Shown: positions 1 to 4,651 of the stretch, piece by piece
Layout: each line of letters opens with the position of its first letter
How positions within the stretch are numbered: the first letter of the stretch is position 1
Source of the DNA: Balneolaceae bacterium
GTDB lineage: Bacteria; Bacteroidota; Rhodothermia; Balneolales; Balneolaceae
Direction of reading: 5' to 3'
Length of the DNA: 5,566 bases
Assembly: GCA_007126675.1 (NCBI GenBank)
Contig: SLAU01000113.1
Span: 1-5,566, forward strand
The notes under the pieces: model-generated
Told to the model about the DNA's origin: nothing
What the model saw: the letters and a program-made list of their open reading frames with translations, nothing else
The model's database searches: none
Made by a program: the position numbers and the translations under genes

Positions 1-86
1 ACAAGTTCCTGGATGCTTGTGAATTTTATGTCATTTGAATCAATTCCACCGAATGATGAATGAACATCAATTGCCCCGGTTTTCAA
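1..86 (-). CDS. Possible 5' part of an unrecognised gene running off the left edge
   Basis: On the minus strand one frame stays open from a TGA near 112-114 to the window edge, about 37 codons. Read from a TTG at 84-86 it gives LKTGAIDVHSSFGGIDSNDI and then KFTSIQEL, a protein-like composition. Against it: there is no ATG in the frame, no usable Shine-Dalgarno before the TTG, and open frames of this length are common in AT-rich DNA. The start would also fall inside the palindrome at 70-97. If real, it would lie downstream of the macro-domain gene on the same strand. I do not recognise a family. The competing plus-strand reading from position 1, ending at a TGA at 61-63, is shorter and no better supported. 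Confidence 0.18.
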   Translation of the reverse strand, partial: MKTGAIDVHSSFGGIDSNDIKFTSIQEL

Positions 87-97
87 ACCTGGGCAAT
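70..97. repeat. 28-bp near-perfect palindrome downstream of the macro-domain gene
   Basis: The 13-nt arms 70-82 (ATTGCCCCGGTTT) and 85-97 (AAACCTGGGCAAT) pair at 12 of 13 positions; the one mismatch is C77 against T90. The spacer is only two bases. Neither strand carries a T-run after the stem, so it is not a standard intrinsic terminator. It lies 77-104 nt past the stop of the minus-strand macro-domain gene. It could be an mRNA 3'-end stem, a protein-binding palindrome or part of a dispersed repeat. Confidence 0.6.
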
Positions 98-173
98 AGA
101 GGCAAAAGAGTCAAAAGATGTGAATCCTTAAGAAGCTATTCATTCATCAAATACAATAAATCCGCCTTTTCTC

Positions 174-698
174 TCAAAATTCTGAAAGGACCTGTTCATG
201 CACATTATACGCATCATCTCCCCAAAGCACGAACCGCACATTCTTTACAGTTTTTAGTTCTGAAGCAGTTTCTTTAATTGCAGAAAAAGCTGTTTTTGCT
301 GCTTCTTTCATCGGGTATCCAAACACACCGGTTGAAAGGGCTGGAAATGCAATACTTTTAATTTCATTCTTATCAGCCAGTTTCAATGCATTTCTGTAAC
401 AATCAGCCAATAATTTATCAGATGGCTCATCCTTCCCATAAACGGGGCCAAGGCAATGAATCACAAAATCATTCGGAAGTCCCGGTGCTTCTGTGATGAC
501 GGCTTCTCCCGGTTTGATAGGAGCCAGCGGTCGAGTTAACTCGGTCAGTTCCGGGTCACCTTTCCCGTGGATGGCTCCGGCCACTCCGCCACCGGTTCGC
601 AGCTGTGCATTGGCTGCATTTACAATTGCTTCTGAATCAGGTTGATTGGTGATGTCACCTTTAGTTATTTCAACAGTTAAGTTTTCAAACTCTTTCAT
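174..698 (-). CDS. Macro-domain protein (ADP-ribose / O-acetyl-ADP-ribose binding)
   Basis: This 174-residue protein is a single, complete macro domain of the COG2110 / Appr-1''-p-processing type. Such domains bind ADP-ribose, and many hydrolyse O-acetyl-ADP-ribose or remove mono-ADP-ribose from proteins in the cytoplasm. Visible motifs in order are GDIT (14-17), AIVNAAN (24-30), the glycine loop GGGVAGAIH (36-44), VIHCLGPVYG (79-88) and the phosphate-binding loop FPALSTGVFGYP (118-129). MacroD/YmdB-type enzymes carry a catalytic Asp in GGGVDGAIH; here it is Ala40, and the following HRAAG is replaced by HGKGD. Ligand binding is therefore well supported, but hydrolysis by the MacroD mechanism is not. 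The ATG at 698 is preceded by TGAGG with five bases between, a good ribosome-binding site. Length is normal for the family. It is divergent from the secreted-protein gene and shares its operator-rich intergenic region. Confidence 0.93.
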   Translation of the reverse strand: MKEFENLTVEITKGDITNQPDSEAIVNAANAQLRTGGGVAGAIHGKGDPELTELTRPLAPIKPGEAVITEAPGLPNDFVIHCLGPVYGKDEPSDKLLADCYRNALKLADKNEIKSIAFPALSTGVFGYPMKEAAKTAFSAIKETASELKTVKNVRFVLWGDDAYNVHEQVLSEF

Positions 699-794
699 AA
701 GTACCTCATTTTTTGTTTAAATATATCTCTTCTGCTCTCAAAAATTTTCTTAAAAAACGGACTCTGTGTGTCGAAACGACTGATATTGTTAAAT

Positions 795-808
795 ACAAAG
801 CGCTTTCA
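795..808. promoter_or_regulatory. LacI/CcpA-type operator-like site 1
   Basis: ACAAAGCGCTTTCA contains the perfect 10-bp palindrome AAAGCGCTTT (797-806). LacI-family operators, including the CcpA cre type, have the form TGNAANCGNTTNCA with a central CG. The right half here matches fully; the outer left TG is AC. The site is about 97 bp upstream of the macro-domain start. Its centre is exactly 60 bp from that of site 2, with the same nine-base extension AAAGCGCTTTCAAT. Confidence 0.55.
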
Positions 809-829
809 ATTACTAAAAATGGCTGAAAG

Positions 830-842
830 TTTGTCAGACAAA
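830..842. promoter_or_regulatory. Perfect 6-1-6 palindrome between operator-like sites 1 and 2
   Basis: TTTGTC at 830-835 and GACAAA at 837-842 are exact reverse complements around A836. It lies midway between operator-like sites 1 and 2, which are centred at 801.5 and 861.5, and does not resemble the LacI-type motif. It could bind a second dimeric regulator. No T-run fits a terminator. Confidence 0.35.
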
Positions 843-854
843 AAATAAAATGAC

Positions 855-868
855 AAAAAGCGCTTTCA
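855..868. promoter_or_regulatory. LacI/CcpA-type operator-like site 2
   Basis: AAAAAGCGCTTTCA carries the same perfect palindrome AAAGCGCTTT (857-866) as site 1. It is enclosed by a further inverted repeat, ATGACA (850-855) and TGTCAT (870-875), whose axis is offset by one base. The 60-bp centre-to-centre spacing from site 1 would suit binding of a looping or cooperative dimer pair, which is inference. Confidence 0.55.
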
Positions 869-882
869 ATGTCATCTAGAAT

Positions 883-896
883 TGTAAGGGCTTTTT
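883..896. promoter_or_regulatory. Degenerate fourth operator-like site
   Basis: TGTAAGGGCTTTTT has a good left half (TGNAAG) and a decayed right half. It shares nine identical bases, AAGGGCTTT, with site 3. Alone it would not be worth calling; it is listed because of the three better sites around it. Confidence 0.22.
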
Positions 897-967
897 TGGT
901 ACAAATCAGTGCGGTTTTTGTGAGCGTTCTTAATTCAATATTATTAAAACATTAAGGAAAATCAGAA

Positions 968-981
968 TGAAAGGGCTTTCA
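968..981. promoter_or_regulatory. LacI/CcpA-type operator-like site 3
   Basis: TGAAAGGGCTTTCA has exact half-sites TGAAAG and CTTTCA around a central GG, and the symmetry extends one base each side (ATGAAAG / CTTTCAT, 967-982). It fits the LacI-family pattern except that the central CG is GG. It is centred about 113 bp from site 2 and lies upstream of the candidate promoter of the secreted-protein gene. Confidence 0.5.
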
Positions 982-1035
982 TGAAATAATGACGTGAAAA
1001 TTCATTTTTTCATGATTAAATAATGATTAATAAGC

Positions 1036-1067
1036 TTGATGGTTGCTGATTTTACTGCTTAACTTTC
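1036..1067 (+). promoter_or_regulatory. Candidate Bacteroidota-type promoter for the secreted-protein gene
   Basis: TTG at 1036-1038 and TAACTTTC at 1060-1067 are 21 bp apart. Together they resemble the Bacteroidota primary-sigma promoter (TTG near -33, TAnnTTTG near -7), with the last G replaced by C. Transcription would begin near 1074, upstream of the preferred start codon at 1135 but at or after the alternative TTG start at 1075. Confidence 0.3.
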
Positions 1068-1068
1068 T

Positions 1069-1108
1069 TGCGAATTGAATTACATGTATTCGCGTAATCC
1101 AATTCGCA
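1069..1108 (+). promoter_or_regulatory. Possible leader stem-loop before the secreted-protein gene
   Basis: TGCGAATTG (1069-1077) and CAATTCGCA (1100-1108) are exact reverse complements around a 22-nt loop. The loop itself contains ATTCGC (1088-1093), which can pair with GCGAAT (1070-1075) instead, giving two competing stems. The stem ends 26 bases before the ATG at 1135. It may be an mRNA leader structure or a DNA-binding site. Confidence 0.35.
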
Positions 1109-1134
1109 GTACATATCAACTAACACAGACAGTA

Positions 1135-1602
1135 ATGAAACCATTAAAACTCATAATACTAACATTAATCATAACCCTCGGAAGCTTAACAAGCGCTGTT
1201 AAAGCTGAATCATTTATTTATTCAGCTGCAGATACAACCGCACTCTTAGTTGAAGAACAGATTGCCCAGAACGAGAGAATCGAAGAAATTCTTCTTTACG
1301 GGCTTTCATCTGAAACACCCGGAGTTGTGGAATCAGTCTTGTTTAACACAATTCACTACAAAATGAAGTATCCATCTTTTACTTCAGAAAGTGTAGTGAA
1401 TACTATCAATCAGATTGCACTCGAAGGTTCAAGCCACACTATACGTTACAAAGCGTATTTGACTCTTGCTTATTACAAGTATCAAGAGCAGTTCGGAGAG
1501 CCTGATTACCTGCTTTCAATGATTGACAATCGCAACCAAAACGAAATATTCTTTTACCTGAATGATAAAGTTCAGGAAGGCCTCGCAACCACTTATAACT
1601 AA
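1135..1602 (+). CDS. Small secreted helical protein of unknown function
   Basis: From the ATG at 1135 this is a 155-residue protein. It begins with a clear Sec signal peptide: positive MKPLK, a hydrophobic core (LIILTLIITLG, 6-16) and a cleavage motif VKA after Ala24. There is no lipobox cysteine, so it should be periplasmic or exported. The mature part (about 131 residues) looks wholly helical. It has an amphipathic N-terminal stretch, then NTIHYKMKYPSF- and IRYKAYLTLAYYKY-like segments that resemble a short HEAT/ARM-like helical repeat; that resemblance is weak. I do not recognise a named family or catalytic motif. The frame opens earlier (TTG at 1075, ATG at 1084), but those starts would bury the signal peptide behind about 20 residues. 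No Shine-Dalgarno precedes 1135, as is common in this group. An intrinsic terminator follows, so the gene is probably monocistronic, and the operator-like sites upstream suggest repressor or carbon-source control. Confidence 0.75.
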   Translation: MKPLKLIILTLIITLGSLTSAVKAESFIYSAADTTALLVEEQIAQNERIEEILLYGLSSETPGVVESVLFNTIHYKMKYPSFTSESVVNTINQIALEGSSHTIRYKAYLTLAYYKYQEQFGEPDYLLSMIDNRNQNEIFFYLNDKVQEGLATTYN

Positions 1603-1639
1603 CTAATTAGTTACAACAAAATATTAATCAAATAAAAAG

Positions 1640-1675
1640 CCGGTTCAGAGCCCAATACTCTGACCGGTTTTTTTT
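1640..1675 (+). terminator. Intrinsic terminator of the secreted-protein gene
   Basis: CCGGTTCAGAG (1640-1650) pairs with CTCTGACCGG (1658-1667) with one bulged T, giving ten base pairs around a seven-base loop. It is followed by eight T residues (1668-1675). It lies 38 bases past the stop codon. An A-run on the other side (1634-1638) could give some terminator activity on the minus strand, but no minus-strand gene approaches from there. Confidence 0.92.
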
Positions 1676-1700
1676 ATGTCATTATTTTCCTTCTCTTTAC

Positions 1701-1715
1701 AAATCTGGCAGATTT
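1701..1715. promoter_or_regulatory. Perfect 7-1-7 palindrome upstream of clpB
   Basis: AAATCTG (1701-1707) and CAGATTT (1709-1715) are exact reverse complements around G1708. It sits 131 bp upstream of the clpB start, between the previous gene's terminator and the clpB leader, so it is placed like an operator. It does not resemble the CIRCE element bound by HrcA, and no other known heat-shock operator was recognised. Confidence 0.4.
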
Positions 1716-1799
1716 CTGTCACTTCTTTCAACTATTCCTGTGAGATATTCCTGAATTTCATTTCAAACTGTAATTCCGACAGCAGTAAAAGAATGGGAA

Positions 1800-1840
1800 T
1801 GATTTTGGCTCCTCTATTAATAAAATCAACAAAAAGGAGC
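1800..1840 (+). promoter_or_regulatory. clpB leader with crossed pairings that can hide the ribosome-binding site
   Basis: Two stems are possible in the mRNA leader. Stem A pairs TGATTTT (1800-1806) with AAAATCA (1822-1828). Stem B pairs GCTCCT (1808-1813) with AGGAGC (1835-1840), which covers the whole Shine-Dalgarno AGGAG seven bases before the ATG at 1847. The stems interleave, so they either form an H-type pseudoknot (one-base first loop, eight-base middle segment, six-base last loop) or act as alternatives. Either could make ClpB synthesis depend on temperature or on a ligand. Whether transcription starts upstream of 1800 is not visible. Confidence 0.4.
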
Positions 1841-1846
1841 ATATAA

Positions 1847-4483
1847 ATGAACTTCAATAAATTCACAATAAAAGCACAAGAGGCTGTACAGGCGGCAATT
1901 GAACTGGCGCAGAGTGAAAATCATCAGGCGGTAGAGCCTGCACACATTCTGTCTACTTTGATTAGCGATAGTGATAATGTTGTTTTAACCATTCTTAAAA
2001 AAATTGGTGTGAACATTCCTACTATCAAACAAAACCTTGAAAGCATGATCAAAGGCTATCCGGTAGTAAAAGGTGCGTCCGTATCAGGTCAATATTTATC
2101 AAATAACACAAAATCTCTATTTGATAAAGCCCAAAATGAAGCATCAGATCTTGAGGATGAGTACATCAGCTCCGAGCATATACTGCTTGGTATGATTTCC
2201 CTGAAAAGTGATGCCGGTGAGGAACTCAAAAAAAATGGAGTTACAAGAGACCAGGTTCTTAAAATTCTGAAAGAGGTTCGCGGTTCGCAAAAAGTGGATG
2301 ATCCGAATGCGGAGAGCCGTTATGAGGCACTTAAAAAGTATGCCCGCGATCTGAACGAACTTGCCGAAAAAAACAAGCTGGACCCTGTGATTGGCCGTGA
2401 TCAGGAAATTCGAAGGGTAATGCAGATACTTTCGCGGCGAACAAAAAATAATCCGGTACTGATTGGAGAGCCCGGTGTGGGTAAAACAGCCATAGCTGAA
2501 GGTATGGCGCTGCGGATCGTACGCGGTGACGTTCCCGAAGGATTGAAAACCAAACGCATTGTTGCGCTGGATATGGGAGCATTGGTTGCAGGAACAAAAT
2601 TCCGTGGTGAATTTGAAGAACGCCTGAAGGCTGTGGTTAAAGAGGTAATCGACTCAGATGGTGAACTGATCCTGTTTATAGATGAAATTCATACACTCGT
2701 AGGAGCCGGTGCCACCGAAGGCTCGATGGATGCTGCAAACATTCTGAAACCATCACTTGCTCGCGGTGAACTGCATGCAATCGGGGCAACCACACTCACT
2801 GAATACCGAAAATACATTGAAAAAGACAAAGCCCTTGAACGGCGGCTGCAAACAGTTTATGTAGGCGAGCCAAGCGTAGAAGATACTGTGTCAATTCTCC
2901 GCGGACTGCAGGAACGCTACGAAGTACACCACGGTGTGCGGATTACCGATTCGGCGATTGTAGCCGCAGCAGAACTCTCGCACCGCTATATTGCCGACCG
3001 ATTCCTGCCCGATAAGGCGATCGACCTGATTGATGAAGCGGCATCACGTTTGCGTCTGCAGATCGATTCAATGCCGGAAGAATTGGACAGTATTGAGCGG
3101 CAGATTCGTCAGCTCGAAATTGAGCGCGAAGCACTGAAGCGCGAAAAAGATGATGCCAAGCTCAAATCAAACGAAAAAGAGCTGGCTGACCTTGAAGAGC
3201 AGCGTAAAGCGATGCGGGCTCAGTGGGATATGGAAAAAAATACCATCCAAAAAGCGCGTGAGCTGAAGCAGGCACTGGAAACTGCACGCAACCAAGCCGA
3301 CCGCGCCGAACGGGAAGGTAACTACGAAAAAGTAGCTGAACTTCGATATGGTACCATCACACAGCTCGAAAAAGATATGGCCGATACCAAAGAGAAACTG
3401 AACGAGATTCAGGAGGGCAGGTCGATGTTGAAAGAGCAGGTTGAGGCTGAAGAAATTGCAGATATCGTATCACGCTGGACAGGCATTCCGGTTACAGAGA
3501 TGCTAACCAGCGAACGGCAGAAACTGCTGAAATTGGAAGAGGAACTGCATAAACGAGTAATTGCGCAGGATCAGGCGATCGAAGCGGTCTCGGATGCTGT
3601 GCGCCGCTCTCGTGCCGGCCTGCAGGATGAGCAGCGCCCGATCGGCTCATTTATGTTCCTCGGATCTACCGGTGTGGGGAAAACCGAGCTTGCACGGTCT
3701 TTGGCTGATTTCCTGTTTAATGATGAAGATGCTATGATCCGGATTGATATGAGCGAATATATGGAGAAACACAGTGTAAGCCGACTTGTGGGAGCACCTC
3801 CGGGTTATGTAGGTTATGATGAAGGCGGACAGCTTACTGAAGCGGTGCGCCGCAAACCCTATTCTGTGGTTCTTCTTGATGAGATCGAAAAAGCACACCC
3901 GGATGTGTTTAACATTCTGCTTCAGGTACTTGATGACGGTCGCCTGACCGACAATAAAGGTGTCACTGTAGATTTCACCAACTCTATTATTATCATGACC
4001 AGCAATATCGGATCGCACCTGATTTCAGAAGAGATTGAAAAAAGCGACGGCGAGATAGATGAAATGAAATACACAGAACTGCAGAATAAACTGCTTGAAC
4101 TGCTGCGAAAAACCATTCGTCCCGAATTTTTGAACCGGATAGATGATGTGGTGGTGTTCCACCCGCTGGATGAGCGCCACATACGTCAGATCGTTGATAT
4201 CCAGCTTAAGCGGGTTGATAAGATGCTGAAGAAAAATAATGTATCACTATCTGTAAGTGATAATGTAAAAGATTGGCTTGCCGTACGCGGATATGACCCG
4301 GTTTATGGTGCGCGACCGCTGAAACGTGTGATCCAAACCCAGATTGTAAACCAGCTTGCAAAACAACTTATACAGCGGGAAGACCCTGAGCAAAAAATTA
4401 CTTACGAAGCTACTGTCAGCAAAGATGGCAACCGCTTAGAGTTTGCCGAGGTGTATGATGATGTGGAAGCGTGGGCGGATTAG
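1847..4483 (+). CDS. clpB: ATP-dependent protein disaggregase ClpB (Hsp100)
   Basis: ClpB is a cytoplasmic hexameric AAA+ machine that, with DnaK/DnaJ/GrpE, pulls polypeptides out of aggregates after heat or other stress. This 878-residue protein has the complete layout. It has a Clp N-domain with two repeats (about 1-145) and NBD1 with Walker A GEPGVGKTA (207-215), Walker B LILFIDE (274-280), pore loop KFRGEFEERL (251-260) and arginine fingers R332-R333. The M-domain coiled coil covers about 405-530. NBD2 has Walker A GSTGVGKTE (606-614), Walker B VVLLDE (674-679), pore loop GYVGYDEGG and sensor-2 GARPLKR (821-827). The full M-domain and the lack of a ClpP-docking IGL/IGF loop separate it from ClpA and ClpC. 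Small variations are Phe252 instead of the usual Tyr in pore loop 1, and Ser607 instead of Pro in the second Walker A. The ATG at 1847 follows AAGGAG with seven bases between. The gene stands alone, with no dnaK or groEL nearby in the window. Confidence 0.98.
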   Translation: MNFNKFTIKAQEAVQAAIELAQSENHQAVEPAHILSTLISDSDNVVLTILKKIGVNIPTIKQNLESMIKGYPVVKGASVSGQYLSNNTKSLFDKAQNEASDLEDEYISSEHILLGMISLKSDAGEELKKNGVTRDQVLKILKEVRGSQKVDDPNAESRYEALKKYARDLNELAEKNKLDPVIGRDQEIRRVMQILSRRTKNNPVLIGEPGVGKTAIAEGMALRIVRGDVPEGLKTKRIVALDMGALVAGTKFRGEFEERLKAVVKEVIDSDGELILFIDEIHTLVGAGATEGSMDAANILKPSLARGELHAIGATTLTEYRKYIEKDKALERRLQTVYVGEPSVEDTVSILRGLQERYEVHHGVRITDSAIVAAAELSHRYIADRFLPDKAIDLIDEAASRLRLQIDSMPEELDSIERQIRQLEIEREALKREKDDAKLKSNEKELADLEEQRKAMRAQWDMEKNTIQKARELKQALETARNQADRAEREGNYEKVAELRYGTITQLEKDMADTKEKLNEIQEGRSMLKEQVEAEEIADIVSRWTGIPVTEMLTSERQKLLKLEEELHKRVIAQDQAIEAVSDAVRRSRAGLQDEQRPIGSFMFLGSTGVGKTELARSLADFLFNDEDAMIRIDMSEYMEKHSVSRLVGAPPGYVGYDEGGQLTEAVRRKPYSVVLLDEIEKAHPDVFNILLQVLDDGRLTDNKGVTVDFTNSIIIMTSNIGSHLISEEIEKSDGEIDEMKYTELQNKLLELLRKTIRPEFLNRIDDVVVFHPLDERHIRQIVDIQLKRVDKMLKKNNVSLSVSDNVKDWLAVRGYDPVYGARPLKRVIQTQIVNQLAKQLIQREDPEQKITYEATVSKDGNRLEFAEVYDDVEAWAD

Positions 4484-4487
4484 AGGT

Positions 4488-4515
4488 TCAAGGGGCAGGG
4501 CTCAAGGCACAGGGC
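4488..4515 (+). repeat. Two tandem 14-bp units directly after clpB
   Basis: TCAAGGGGCAGGGC (4488-4501) is followed immediately by TCAAGGCACAGGGC (4502-4515), identical at 12 of 14 positions. It begins four bases after the clpB stop. Runs of this CAAGG / CAGGGCTC type look like low-complexity intergenic repeat. It has no coding role and no stem of note. Confidence 0.6.
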
Positions 4516-4543
4516 TCTCGTATCACCGCTCTTACCCCCATCT

Positions 4544-4645
4544 TGTTCCACTGCTCTGCAGTGGAACATTACTTTAGCAGCTCTGCTGCTTCTGAGAGGC
4601 CGCGGAGCTGCCGGTTTTTCGTTCCACCGCAGAGCGGTGGAACGA
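4544..4645. repeat. Compound palindromic element: four hairpins arranged as one large inverted repeat
   Basis: Four palindromes with three-base loops follow one another. P1 (4544-4568) has arms TGTTCCACTGC / GCAGTGGAACA around TCT. P2 (4576-4590) is AGCAGC-TCT-GCTGCT. P3 (4598-4612) is GGCCGC-GGA-GCTGCC with one mismatch. P4 (4619-4645) has arms TCGTTCCACCGC / GCGGTGGAACGA around AGA. P4 is the reverse complement of P1 with a paired T-to-C and A-to-G change that keeps the stem, and P3 is an imperfect reverse complement of P2. The unit can therefore also fold as one long hairpin. It lies between convergent genes, and P2/P3 is followed by GGTTTTTC, so it may end clpB transcription. Its form suggests a mobile or dispersed palindromic (REP/MITE-like) repeat. 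Confidence 0.75.
4577..4619 (+). terminator. Possible clpB terminator within the palindromic element
   Basis: The 4577-4590 and 4598-4611 arms pair along most of their length, with two G-T pairs and one internal mismatch, to form a GC-rich stem with a seven-base loop. GG and five T residues (4615-4619) follow. This is the best plus-strand terminator candidate after clpB, but the T-run is short and the competing local hairpins complicate it. Confidence 0.4.
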
Positions 4646-4651
4646 GATGAT

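Larger units (their letters stand above)
699..1134. other. Divergent AT-rich intergenic region with several inverted repeats
   Basis: This 436-bp region separates the minus-strand macro-domain gene from the preferred start of the secreted-protein gene. I see no credible gene in it. The longest tempting frame, MKGLS from the ATG at 968, is five codons and lies inside a palindrome. It holds three clear and one degenerate LacI-type operator-like sites (795-808, 855-868, 883-896, 968-981) and a perfect 6-1-6 palindrome (830-842). It also has a short inverted repeat CATGAAA / TTTCATG (980-986 / 1008-1014), a directly repeated TGATTAA (1013-1019 and 1024-1030, 11 bp apart), a candidate promoter (1036-1067) and a leader stem (1069-1108). 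Confidence 0.8.

Noticed and set aside
35..277. 80-codon plus-strand open frame
   Set aside because: It overlaps the 3' end of the well-supported macro-domain gene on the other strand, crosses the palindrome at 70-97 and has no protein-like signature.
968..985. Five-codon leader peptide MKGLS after an AAGGA sequence
   Set aside because: It is too short and lies entirely in the operator-like palindrome. The ATG and TGA are explained by the symmetry.
1075..1134. Upstream TTG/ATG starts for the secreted-protein gene
   Set aside because: They would put about 20 residues before the signal peptide, and the TTG lies at or near the likely transcription start and within a stem.
1676..1846. CIRCE element or sigma-32 promoter for clpB
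   Set aside because: Neither TTAGCACTC / GAGTGCTAA nor a CTTGAA / CCCCAT pair is present.
2331..4182. Four minus-strand open frames of 63-123 codons inside clpB
   Set aside because: All lie within the ClpB coding sequence, which has intact motifs throughout. Their compositions are typical of antisense shadows.
4544..4645. CRISPR array
   Set aside because: The repeats are palindromes in opposite orientations with short, uneven gaps, not direct repeats separated by regular spacers.
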